Source: Acidicapsa acidisoli (GTDB lineage Bacteria > Acidobacteriota > Terriglobia > Terriglobales > Acidobacteriaceae). Taken from it: 64,000 nt of DNA. A program made the position numbers and the translations under genes. The notes below the pieces were generated by a model. The model had not been told where the DNA came from. It saw only the letters and a list, made by a program, of their open reading frames with translations, and made no database searches. The stretch spans positions 186,001 to 250,000 of the forward strand of contig NZ_JAGSYI010000006.1 of the NCBI RefSeq assembly GCF_025685625.1, read 5' to 3'. This document shows, piece by piece, positions 18,693-26,962 of this stretch; the first letter of the stretch is position 1, and every line of letters starts with the position of its first letter.

Positions 18693-20174
18693 ATGATCGC
18701 TTCCCGCCTGACCAGAAGACGCAGTTGGACGGCTCTTTGTATCTTTATCGCTGTCGAAGCTTTCGCCATGCCGGCATCGGGCCAGGACGGGCGAGCAATA
18801 TCCAATTGCAGCGCAGTTATCAACACGAAAGATGCGGCGCGATGTATCGGCTCTGTGCGTCCGAATATTCCGATTCCGGCGATTGACCCGAAGCATATCT
18901 ACACTCTTCCAGAGTTGATTGACATTGCGGAGATGGCTAGCCCCGAGGGCCGCATTGCGTGGACTAACGCCAAGCGTTCGCTCGAGCAAGCAGGAATCGA
19001 TCGCGCGCTCTACTTACCGATTCTGAGCTTTGTCGCGCAGGGCAGCGATGCACGCTTTATCGTTCCTTTTCCTGCACCGATTGCGCCCAGAGGCTATGTG
19101 ACTGTGGGAGAGCAAATTGCTGCGGAGCAGTTGGAATTGGAATACGATTTACTTGACTTCGGTCGTGGACAGAAGCTGGACGGCAGCAAGGCTCTGGAGA
19201 TTGCTTCCGTACTTCGCCTTGGTCGTGTGCATCAGACACTGGCCTATTCGACTGCAACGGAGTTTTATCGCGCACAGCGCACCATCGGCGAGCTAGCAGC
19301 GGCTAAAGTAATTCTTCAAACGGCCGAGACTCTGCTTGAGAACGCTCAGTTGCAGTATGACCATGGTCGCGCCACTCTGCCCGATCTACAAAACGCGCAA
19401 GCTGGCGCAGCGGAGGCGCGATTCAATCTGGCTGCCGCCGAGGGAGAGGCGAAGAAGTCGAAGCTTGCGCTGAGCGAAACAATTGGCGTTGAACCTACAA
19501 CTGAAATCGAGATCGCTCCACAAAGTGGGAGAGACTTACCTGGCGCGTTCAATGACTCGGTGGAGGATCTCATACACAATGCATGGAAGATGCGGCCCGA
19601 CCTGCTGGCTCGTGCGCAGGAGCTTCGCCAGGCGCATGACAGCTACAAGATCGCTCGCGCCGCCTATCTTCCCAAGGCGAGTCTTAGTGCCAGTGGCGGC
19701 CAGACGAACGCATGGCCCTCGGCAGACTGGGGTCAACTGGGACCTGCAAGTGTCGCCACATGGTCCGTTGAAGCGAAGCTGCGTTGGGAGGTCTTTAACG
19801 GGGCGCGAAAGCATGAGGTTGCCGCTGCTCTCGCCGAGCAAAAAGCGGCCCGCGAAGAACAACGAGCTACGGAGGATTCCGTCACGCGGCAGGTTTGGGA
19901 GGCTTATGTCGATTACGAGACGGCGATTGAGCAACAACAATCCTCGCAGAGCTTTCTGACCGCCGCACAAATGTCGTATGACTCATCGCTGGATGCTTTC
20001 AAGTTTGGAGTGCGGTCACTAGTCGATGTGGTCGAGGCGGAACGCCAACTTGCGCAGGCAAGAGTAACTGTTGTGCGATCGCAAGCTCAATTGATGCAGA
20101 GCGCAGTGGCGCTTACGTACGCGACAGGAAGCTTGCTGCAGAGTGGCACAACCTTGCCCGGAGCCCATCCATGA
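18693..20174 (+). CDS. TolC-family outer membrane efflux protein
   Basis: 493 aa with a signal peptide (LCIFIAVEAFAMPASGQ). Two outer-membrane-efflux repeats with long coiled-coil helices are seen, for example LLENAQLQYDHGRATLPDLQNAQAGAAEARFNLAAAE in outline and SLDAFKFGVRSLVDVVEAERQLAQARVTVV. It would form the outer membrane channel for the HlyD and FUSC partners encoded behind it. The ATG at 18693 is 2 nt after the cydB stop. The stop overlaps the next start (ATGA at 20171), so translation is coupled. Longer upstream starts would overlap cydB heavily and are unlikely. Confidence 0.93.
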   Translation: MIASRLTRRRSWTALCIFIAVEAFAMPASGQDGRAISNCSAVINTKDAARCIGSVRPNIPIPAIDPKHIYTLPELIDIAEMASPEGRIAWTNAKRSLEQAGIDRALYLPILSFVAQGSDARFIVPFPAPIAPRGYVTVGEQIAAEQLELEYDLLDFGRGQKLDGSKALEIASVLRLGRVHQTLAYSTATEFYRAQRTIGELAAAKVILQTAETLLENAQLQYDHGRATLPDLQNAQAGAAEARFNLAAAEGEAKKSKLALSETIGVEPTTEIEIAPQSGRDLPGAFNDSVEDLIHNAWKMRPDLLARAQELRQAHDSYKIARAAYLPKASLSASGGQTNAWPSADWGQLGPASVATWSVEAKLRWEVFNGARKHEVAAALAEQKAAREEQRATEDSVTRQVWEAYVDYETAIEQQQSSQSFLTAAQMSYDSSLDAFKFGVRSLVDVVEAERQLAQARVTVVRSQAQLMQSAVALTYATGSLLQSGTTLPGAHP

Positions 20175-20443
20175 AAGGTGTCTTTCGTCCAATCGCCTTC
20201 GTTGGCTCCACATTTCCGATCATGTGCGCGATGGGTTGCAGGCTTAATCCAAATGTGGAGATTGTTGGCTCCTACTTTCCCGGCTGGATGATCTCGCTAA
20301 CCTCGGGCGTGGTGCTTACGCTTGTAGCGAACACGTTGCTTCGCAGGAAAGGATTGGACCGCTCCATCGGACACCCGGCGATTATCTATCCGGGCATGGT
20401 GGTTCTGTTCACATGCTTGCTCTGGTTGTGCTTTTTTGACTGA
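20171..20443 (+). CDS. YtcA-like small membrane lipoprotein
   Basis: 90 aa. N-terminal hydrophobic segment with a possible lipobox (CAMGC, Cys about 23), then two membrane helices (GWMISLTSGVVLTLVANTLL and AIIYPGMVVLFTCLLWLCFF). Size, order and position match the YtcA family of small proteins placed with HlyD/FUSC efflux genes. The start codon overlaps the TolC stop by four bases and the HlyD gene starts 13 nt after its stop. Likely a minor component of the inner membrane part of the pump; its role is not known. Confidence 0.75.
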   Translation: MKGVFRPIAFVGSTFPIMCAMGCRLNPNVEIVGSYFPGWMISLTSGVVLTLVANTLLRRKGLDRSIGHPAIIYPGMVVLFTCLLWLCFFD

Positions 20444-20456
20444 AGTGAAAGAAAGA

Positions 20457-21641
20457 ATGTCTCACGACAAAGCTAAACTCGGGCGGTTGATTGGAATCGG
20501 AATCGTCAGCCTGGCGGCCATCACCCTGCTGATTTCAGCGGTCCAGGTCGACGACCATCCAAGGACCGATGATGCAACTGTACGCGCAAATTCAATTGCA
20601 TTTGCGCCCGAGGTGGAAGGCCGCGTCGTCAGCCTGCCAGTGCAGGATAACCAGGCTGTGCACAAGGGCGATGTACTGTTTGTGATCGATCCACGGCCCT
20701 ATGAGTATGCGCTTGCCCAGGCCAAGGCCGACCAGGCAACGCTTGAGGGCCAGATCGAAGACGAGCGGCGGCACATTGCCGTGGAGCAGAGCGCGGTCGG
20801 AACTGCTCAGGCCGGCGTGACGGGTTCGAAGAGCGGAGTTAGTGCTGCACAGGCCAGTTATCTCGCCGCGAAGGCCGCCGTCGAACATGCTGACGCAGCG
20901 CAGAGCGCGGCGGAGGCACAACTTCGCTTTGCGCAGAATGATTACAACCGGATCGCCCCGCTCCTGACGAAGCACTACGTTACCGTGCAGCAGGTCGATC
21001 AGGCCCAGACGGTGCTGAGTGTCGCAAAGCAGAGCTACCAAGAGGCATCTTCGCAACTACTGCAGGCGCAGGCGCAGGAGTCGATGGCGCTTGCGACCAA
21101 GGAAACAGCGGCGGCAAGTTTCGAGGCATCGCAGTCAAAGCTCGGTGAGGCGAAGCATACCGTCGACAACCTGGTGACGTTAATGGCGGAACGTCCCAAC
21201 CGCGCCGCAAAGGTGCAGCAGGCAGAGCTAAACCTGCAGTGGTGTTACGTGAAGGCGCCCTTCGATGGCTATGTGACGAACATGAATATTTCGCAGGGCG
21301 CTTATGCACATGTCGGCACACCGATATTTACCTTGGTTGATACAACCACATGGTGGGTGCTCGCGAGTTATCGGGAATCGAAATTGAGGCACATCAGACC
21401 GGGGATGCATGTAGAAGTCTATTTGATGGAACATCCTACACACCGCTTCAACGGAGTTGTTGACAGCGTCGGGCGCGGCGTTTTTCCAGAAGATGGAGCA
21501 GTCGAGGGAGGCTTCCCAGAAGTAGATCGCACGTTGAACTGGGTACACCTTTCGGCGCGCTTTCCGGTGCGTATCCGCGTAACTGATCCTGATCCCGAGT
21601 TCTTCCGCGTCGGAGCAACCGCAATCACGGTTGTGCGGTAG
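20457..21641 (+). CDS. HlyD/EmrA-family membrane fusion protein
   Basis: 394 aa. One N-terminal membrane anchor (LIGIGIVSLAAITLLISAV), the first lipoyl half (FAPEVEGRVVSLPVQDNQAVHKGDVLFVIDPRPYE in outline), a long alpha-hairpin (about 90-245, rich in Ala/Gln), then the second lipoyl half and barrel (VKAPFDGYVTNMNISQGAYAHVG). It connects the FUSC inner membrane protein to TolC. The ATG at 20457 has GAAAGAAAG before it; a TTG at 20436 is the alternative. In related AaeA/MdtN systems the cargo is aromatic acids or toxic metabolites. Confidence 0.93.
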   Translation: MSHDKAKLGRLIGIGIVSLAAITLLISAVQVDDHPRTDDATVRANSIAFAPEVEGRVVSLPVQDNQAVHKGDVLFVIDPRPYEYALAQAKADQATLEGQIEDERRHIAVEQSAVGTAQAGVTGSKSGVSAAQASYLAAKAAVEHADAAQSAAEAQLRFAQNDYNRIAPLLTKHYVTVQQVDQAQTVLSVAKQSYQEASSQLLQAQAQESMALATKETAAASFEASQSKLGEAKHTVDNLVTLMAERPNRAAKVQQAELNLQWCYVKAPFDGYVTNMNISQGAYAHVGTPIFTLVDTTTWWVLASYRESKLRHIRPGMHVEVYLMEHPTHRFNGVVDSVGRGVFPEDGAVEGGFPEVDRTLNWVHLSARFPVRIRVTDPDPEFFRVGATAITVVR

Positions 21642-21651
21642 AGAGAATCAA

Positions 21652-23520
21652 ATGGCGCGAACCCGATTCCGAAATACTGATGTGCTTCGCCTGATAGTCG
21701 CAGAGCTTGCGCCGTTCCGTGGGCGATTTGCAGGAAGCACGCGAGATACAATCGGCATCGTCTCTGCGCTGGCCATCTGCATGACACTGCGCGTACCAGG
21801 AATTGCGCTTGCGCTTTCCCTGCTCTTTCTGCTGCAGCGTGACCGGCCTGGACTGACGTTGCGAAGCGCGGCGCAGATGCTGGGTGGAGCTGCGACTGCA
21901 TGCGTCGCCTCGCTCTTCTGGGTACAGATCACAGACGGAACGGAGGTCGCCCGGTACATAGGATTCATACTGGGAATCTTCCTTGCTGCATTTGGAATGG
22001 CGAATACTTCGCTTCCATTGTTCTTCACAATATTTGGATTCTACGGCTTTATCGACCTTGCAGCATGGGATACCCACAGCAAGCCGAATGTGATCGTCAC
22101 GAACAACCTCTACGAAATTGCCGCGCTCGCGATTGTCGTGCTGAGCGCTGTAGCTGTTGAATACGTTTTTGGAATTCAACGGCCCGAAGAAGAACTTGAA
22201 CGCGAAATGCGCAAGCATCTGTCTTTGTTGTCGCGCTTCTTCCAATTGCTCGCCCAGGAACCATCCGTTCAAGATCAGGCGGAACTTCGTTCGTTGCACA
22301 GGGCTGTCGTGCAATCGGCACATATCGGCGATATGCGCATGAACGAACTCTATGAACGTGTGCGGAACATCAGTCCAACACTCACCAAAGTTCCTCTTGG
22401 GCTGCACTACCGGATAGGTCTGCTGACTCGCATACTTGAAAGGAGTTCCCTCGTTGGATTTAATATCATCGCCAAGAGGGATCGGGAGGACCGGGCCTAC
22501 TGTGCCGCAATCGCGGCAGAATGCGACCGCGTGATTGACGGAGACGAGACAGGTGAGTGCGAAGTGCAATTTGAGCAATTGCCAGCATCGTCCTCTACAT
22601 GGTTGATCGATATCCTCAAAGAGCTTCGACATTATTCCGATAGCCACATGTTGCCAACGGCCTCAGCGAGCAATCCAGCCGTGCCGTCCGCGGAGATCAG
22701 GCCAACCTTTCGACTCTCTTTGCCCGGCGCCTTCCACTCGGCCGACAACACGACATATGCTCTCAAGCTTACGCTTGCAGCAACGGTCTGCTATACAGTT
22801 TACAACGCCATCTCGTGGCCCGGCATTCATACATGCGTCATTACGGTGCTCTTCACAGGGCTCAGTCCCACAGGCCAGATGAAACAAAGGCAGACTTACC
22901 GCTTCTTTGGCACGGCTGTAGGAGGATTTTTGGCGATTGCCGCGGAATCGCTGTTCTTTCCTAACATGGATTCGGTCACCTCCCTTATCTGCCTCGTGGC
23001 CGTAGTCGCGTTTATTTCAGGGTGGGTGTTACGAAGCCCGCATATGGGGTCAGTGGGCATACAGATCGGTTTCGCGTTCTTCCTCACCACGCTCCAGGAA
23101 TTCACCGCAACAACCCAGATTGCGACCGCTCGCGACCGCGTCATCGGAGTGTCACTCGGTTCTCTGGTTATGTGGTTTATTTTTGACCAGATGTGGCCGA
23201 TGCGCACGAGCCAGGCGCTCAGCCAGATTCTGCGCCGGATTCAGAATGCCGCTACTCAGTTGCACCAGGCTGATCACCAGCACAAACCACGGATGTTCGC
23301 GTACAGCCTCTCCCGGTTACGCATTGCGGTGTCACTTGATCTTGCTACGATGCAGCAATTGGAATCTGGAGCTTATTTCGATTTTGGTCGAGGGCACGTG
23401 CGCGAACTTGCCCAGAGCCGGAGGCTTATTCGCAAGATTGAAGTTGCGGCTTCAGAGTTTTACACCGAAGCCCTGCGCCAGCGAAACGATATATTGCCTC
23501 AGAGGACCTCTGACTGTTGA
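21652..23520 (+). CDS. FUSC-family (AaeB/MdtO-like) inner membrane transporter
   Basis: 622 aa. Two clusters of membrane helices (about 20-170 and 365-510) separated and followed by soluble helical regions, the classic FUSC layout. The second cluster contains LKLTLAATVCYTVYNAISWPGIHTCVITVLF in outline, with TGLSPTGQMKQRQTYRFFGT, the signature of the family. It is the inner membrane pump of the tripartite set with HlyD and TolC; aromatic carboxylates are the known cargo of relatives. The ATG at 21652 lies 10 nt after the HlyD stop. It ends convergently 27 nt from the LysR gene. Confidence 0.92.
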   Translation: MARTRFRNTDVLRLIVAELAPFRGRFAGSTRDTIGIVSALAICMTLRVPGIALALSLLFLLQRDRPGLTLRSAAQMLGGAATACVASLFWVQITDGTEVARYIGFILGIFLAAFGMANTSLPLFFTIFGFYGFIDLAAWDTHSKPNVIVTNNLYEIAALAIVVLSAVAVEYVFGIQRPEEELEREMRKHLSLLSRFFQLLAQEPSVQDQAELRSLHRAVVQSAHIGDMRMNELYERVRNISPTLTKVPLGLHYRIGLLTRILERSSLVGFNIIAKRDREDRAYCAAIAAECDRVIDGDETGECEVQFEQLPASSSTWLIDILKELRHYSDSHMLPTASASNPAVPSAEIRPTFRLSLPGAFHSADNTTYALKLTLAATVCYTVYNAISWPGIHTCVITVLFTGLSPTGQMKQRQTYRFFGTAVGGFLAIAAESLFFPNMDSVTSLICLVAVVAFISGWVLRSPHMGSVGIQIGFAFFLTTLQEFTATTQIATARDRVIGVSLGSLVMWFIFDQMWPMRTSQALSQILRRIQNAATQLHQADHQHKPRMFAYSLSRLRIAVSLDLATMQQLESGAYFDFGRGHVRELAQSRRLIRKIEVAASEFYTEALRQRNDILPQRTSDC

Positions 23521-23547
23521 GTGGACTTGCATGAAAGGCTGGGAAGG

Positions 23548-24501
23548 CTACTTTCTGGGCCGTTTTTCGCGAGCTTTCGGCGCATCCCCCAGCGGAGTTG
23601 ATTGATGCCGCCTCTCTTCGCGAAGATGACTCAGGAACAAGCCAGGCAAACCAGCTGGCTCGGGTCCAAGACTGTAGATGAGGGAAAACTGGCGCTTGAG
23701 ATGAACCCCGCGGATTTGGACCATCTTAACCGTGCCGATCAAGAGCGCACGGCGAAGGGCGCGGCGGGAGACGAAGCCGATTCCAAGACCAGCTTCGACA
23801 CTGGCCAGGATGCCCTCCGTGGAATCTACCTCCATCACGTGCTTGAGATCCCTGATGAGGAGCCCATGCTCCATAAGGGCTTGTTCGACGATTTCGCGAG
23901 TGCCTGAGCCACGCTCGCGCACGAGCAGGTGTGACTCTTTCAAATCCGTCATCGCTATTTCGCGGGTGTAATCCCACTCGTGGCTCGCTGGAACTGTCAA
24001 GACAAGTTCGTCTTCGATCCACGGTTCGACGGTTACATCACGGGTTTGCGCGGGACCTTCAATCAAGCCAAGCGGCGCTCGCTGCGAAACGATCAATTGT
24101 ATGACTTCCTCGGTCTTGGAACTCTCGATGGCGAATTGGACTGAGGGATGGAGCCGAACGAAGTCGCCCAGGATGCGAGGCAACGCAAACTGCGCGATGG
24201 TCAGGGAGGCCGCAATTCGCAGTTCACCGCGAACTTCGCCGACCAGAGTGCTCATTTCCTCCTCAGCCCTCGCTACCAGCGCATCCATCTGTTTTACATA
24301 TCTCAGCAGAATCGCTCCCGCAGGGGTCAGAGTGACTTCTTTGCCCGTGCGATCAAAAAGCGGAACGGAGAGTGTCTCCTCAAGTGCCCTGATCTGTTGT
24401 GTGACCGCTGGCTGAGTGAGATATAAGTGGTCCGCCGCCTTTCGAAAATGACGTTGTTCGGCAACCGTCCGAAAGACCTTGAGACGAAAATTTTCGATCA
24501 C
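23548..24501 (-). CDS. LysR-family transcriptional regulator (CbbR/CysB-like)
   Basis: 317 aa. Winged helix at 1-60 (FRLKVFRTVAEQRHFRKAADHLYLTQPAVTQQIRALEE), then a substrate-binding-like effector domain (RGELRIAASLTIAQFALPRILGDF onwards). The GTG at 24501 is chosen because close relatives begin directly with MxNFRLKVF; a TTG at 24525 is possible. The effector is not determined. It is convergent with the FUSC gene. LysR proteins often act on a divergent neighbour; here the upstream side is a 560-nt non-coding stretch leading to the 25063 gene. Confidence 0.9.
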   Translation of the reverse strand: MIENFRLKVFRTVAEQRHFRKAADHLYLTQPAVTQQIRALEETLSVPLFDRTGKEVTLTPAGAILLRYVKQMDALVARAEEEMSTLVGEVRGELRIAASLTIAQFALPRILGDFVRLHPSVQFAIESSKTEEVIQLIVSQRAPLGLIEGPAQTRDVTVEPWIEDELVLTVPASHEWDYTREIAMTDLKESHLLVRERGSGTREIVEQALMEHGLLIRDLKHVMEVDSTEGILASVEAGLGIGFVSRRALRRALLIGTVKMVQIRGVHLKRQFSLIYSLGPEPAGLPGLFLSHLREERRHQSTPLGDAPKAREKRPRK

Positions 24502-24992
24502 GGATATGTTTCCATTCCCGGCCAAGCTTCGATGTTTATCATTCGCCGGAGTAGTATGCCACTCTCAATCGCGCGAAAATGCGCGTAACATGCATACTTC
24601 GATAATATCGTAATTCTCCGCATTCAGCGGGCCGGGACGCTCTCTACGCGTTTGCGTTCCCGACGAATGAGCAGCACTTATGTGAAGAACCCGGCCTACC
24701 TCCACGCGCATCAGATGGAGTAGGGGAAAGCCAAACCTGGGGAGCCAGACCGGTACTCCAAATCAAGACGCCATAGCGGGATATGGTTGAGATCCCAGGT
24801 CCAGGCGTCGGAGCATCATACTTCAATTCTTTTTAATTTGCGCCGGACTGATCCGCCTGGGTCTAACTTGGCACTCATCGCCGCAACTTCATGCAGGGTA
24901 TCTTTAACGGGCGACAAATCCATTCGGCCACGCTATTTGATTTCACTTTGATTAGAAACTCTCGCACTACGACTGCTCACAAGCACTAATGC
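24502..24992. other. Long non-coding stretch
   Basis: About 490 nt between the LysR start and the promoter-like element of the 25063 gene. Only short frames without a ribosome-binding site or family resemblance are present on both strands. No terminator or transposon end was recognised. Confidence 0.55.
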
Positions 24993-25041
24993 CTTATAAG
25001 AATTTGTACTTGGACGCGACAGTTTTATAGAGCGAGACTTG
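24993..25041 (+). promoter_or_regulatory. Shared promoter-like element, copy 2 (before 25063 gene)
   Basis: CTTATAAG (24993-25000) overlapping TAAGAATTTGT (24997-25007), then TTGGACGC (25010-25017), GTTT (25022-25025) and GAGACTTG (25034-25041). Offsets from the first T are 25 to GTTT and 37 to GAGACTTG, the same as in the copy before the formate dehydrogenase. It ends 21 nt before the ATG. Confidence 0.6.
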
Positions 25042-25062
25042 TAAATGTAAAGGAGAGGTCAC

Positions 25063-25746
25063 ATGAACCACACAGTCAAAAGCATCTTCCTCGCGGCAGC
25101 GGTCAGCTTCGCTTCCGTCAACGCTCAGGCTTCCACATTGGGTAAGAGCGACTTCATCGTACAGGAGCTACCGACCAACCCACAGTTGGCACAGAATACA
25201 AATCAGGACTTTTTATTGCACGAGAACAATGGCTCTTCTTATTTGTACGTAGAACAGCAGGAAGGCGCAGTCCTGACCATATTTGATGTAACCGACCCCG
25301 CTCATATGAAGCTCGCTGCATCCGTTCGCACTGAAGCGCATGGGGCTTATGATTTCGTTAGTCCGATCGGCACCAGCGCTGAGCTGATCATGTTCCGCGA
25401 CGGATCAGGAACTGCGGTGCTGGATCTCCGCAAACACAATGCACCACGCGTTGTAGCTATCCAGGGCCCTGCAACTGCTCCGACGGAAATGCTTGGCACT
25501 GCCGGCTATCTTTCATCGATGCAACATGCTTATTTTCCTGTCCACCAAGCGCGAGATATTCAACTCGTCGAAACCTCACTGACGCCGCGAGTTGTCACGA
25601 CCGTATCCGAGGTTACCCGTCAGATCAACCGCTCGGAAACCGGGACCGTCTTTCTTTTGAACACTGGAAAGGTGATCGCAATTCGACGTCTTGATGCCGA
25701 ACGGGAATATGCAAACGAACAGGAACGTCTTAGAGACAACGACTAA
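25063..25746 (+). CDS. Secreted protein of unknown function, partial propeller-like
   Basis: 227 aa with a clear signal peptide (SIFLAAAVSFASVNAQA). The mature part has repeated short strands of the type LYVEQQEGAVLTIFDV and GTAVLDLRKHNAPRVVAIQG that resemble LVIVD/beta-propeller blades, too few for a full propeller. No catalytic residues or metal-binding clusters were seen. AGGAGAGG 4 nt before the ATG is a very strong ribosome-binding site, and a strong terminator follows, so it is a monocistronic and probably highly expressed gene. Its promoter region matches that of the formate dehydrogenase. I do not recognise the family. Confidence 0.75.
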   Translation: MNHTVKSIFLAAAVSFASVNAQASTLGKSDFIVQELPTNPQLAQNTNQDFLLHENNGSSYLYVEQQEGAVLTIFDVTDPAHMKLAASVRTEAHGAYDFVSPIGTSAELIMFRDGSGTAVLDLRKHNAPRVVAIQGPATAPTEMLGTAGYLSSMQHAYFPVHQARDIQLVETSLTPRVVTTVSEVTRQINRSETGTVFLLNTGKVIAIRRLDAEREYANEQERLRDND

Positions 25747-25778
25747 TTACATCGACACAATAGCTTAAGCGAGACCGA

Positions 25779-25824
25779 GCCAGCGCCCACCGTGTGAGAT
25801 TTCACGCGGTGGGCGCTGGCTTTT
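25779..25824 (+). terminator. Rho-independent terminator after 25063 gene
   Basis: Near-perfect hairpin: the arm GCCAGCGCCCACCG at 25779-25792 pairs with CGGTGGGCGCTGGC at 25807-25820, with a few further pairs inside, followed by TTTT. It lies 33 nt after the stop codon. No long T-tract stands on the opposite side, so it serves mainly the rightward gene. Confidence 0.85.
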
Positions 25825-25915
25825 GTGGGTAATATCTGTTTGAGTTGTGCCGCCAGAGCGCCACCTAAGGAGCAGTGCTGAGAAGTGGTTGGATTGCAGA
25901 GACCAGTGGCAGATT

Positions 25916-26857
25916 TTATACGGCTGTCTTTCCCTTGATATGCTCGGCCCCGTGATAGATGTTGAAATGGTCGTCACGCAGAAAGCCTACAAGGATAATG
26001 TCAAACTCTCTGGCAACCTGCACAGCGAGACTGGACGGAGCGCCAACGGATGCCACCATGAAAACGCCTCCCATCAGCGCTTTCTGCAACAGCTCAAAGC
26101 TGGCGCGGCCCGAAAGTAGCAGCAGCGCATGTCGCAGTGGCGTCCGATCCGCGAGAAACTCCGAACCGAGAAGTTTGTCTACGGCATTGTGACGCCCGAC
26201 ATCTTCCCGCATTGCCAGGAGCTTGCCGTCAGCATTGAAGAGACCTGCTCCGTGAAGTCCGCCAGTACGATCGAATACGCTTTGCGATTCACGCAGTCGC
26301 GATGGGAGCGTGTAAAGGATATTGGCATTGATCGCGAACGAGTTCCTGATGCGCGCCGGACAGACTGTCTGGAGAGCAAGGAGCGAGGCTTTGCCGCAGA
26401 TACCACAACTGGATGTCGTATAGAAATTTCGCTCGAGATTCGCGAGGCTTACTTCAACTTCCGGGCTCAGTTCGACCCGCACTTTGTTCAACCTAGGTTG
26501 ATAAGGCAAAGCGCTCTGCTGCCAGGCATCGGACTCTGGCGCTGACGCCATGCTTTCGGGCGCGTATGTGATGCGCTCAACGTCGTTTATGTCGCGGACA
26601 ACTCCTTCGGTCATCAGGAAGCCGGCGGCGAGTTCGAAGTCATCTCCAGGAGTGCGCATTGTCACCGAGATCGATTTCATCGCTCGGGCATTGGATGGTC
26701 CGTGGACAAGTTGGATTTCGAGAGGCTCTTCGACAGCGAGGAATTCCTCCGCTGGAAAGGAATTCAAGCCTTTCACCTTTTGGACGGAGACTTTGACGGA
26801 GGCGCGACTCTGCTCTCCTGTCGAGGATTGGCCGGAGATTGGCGTGATGGAATCCAT
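25916..26857 (-). CDS. fdhD: Formate dehydrogenase accessory sulfurtransferase FdhD
   Basis: 313 aa, cytoplasmic. The family's catalytic CGICGK loop is seen (Cys about 151 and 154). MTPGDDFELAAGFLMTEG-like and FDRTGGLHGAGLF, EDVGRHNAVDKLLG and LSGRASFELLQKA are further family signatures. FdhD passes sulfur from a desulfurase to the molybdenum cofactor that is inserted into formate dehydrogenase, and is needed for activity. Its presence 10 kb from the formate dehydrogenase supports one functional unit. It lies 105 nt after the nitrilase stop on the same strand; the two may be cotranscribed. Confidence 0.95.
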   Translation of the reverse strand: MDSITPISGQSSTGEQSRASVKVSVQKVKGLNSFPAEEFLAVEEPLEIQLVHGPSNARAMKSISVTMRTPGDDFELAAGFLMTEGVVRDINDVERITYAPESMASAPESDAWQQSALPYQPRLNKVRVELSPEVEVSLANLERNFYTTSSCGICGKASLLALQTVCPARIRNSFAINANILYTLPSRLRESQSVFDRTGGLHGAGLFNADGKLLAMREDVGRHNAVDKLLGSEFLADRTPLRHALLLLSGRASFELLQKALMGGVFMVASVGAPSSLAVQVAREFDIILVGFLRDDHFNIYHGAEHIKGKTAV

Positions 26858-26962
26858 ACTTCTTTTGGATGTATCAACCCAGCATTCGGCTTGAAAGACT
26901 TGTGTACGCGATCAAGCAAGGGGATAAGCTCGGTGCGGGAGCTAGAGCACTTAGTTCGCGCC

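Noticed and set aside
21625-22647. 340-codon minus-strand frame in the FUSC gene
   Set aside because: Antisense to a typical membrane protein gene; the translated product has no membrane pattern or domain of its own.
24644-24826. 60-codon minus-strand frame between LysR and the 25063 gene
   Set aside because: No ribosome-binding site, Pro/Gly/Ser-rich composition, no family resemblance.
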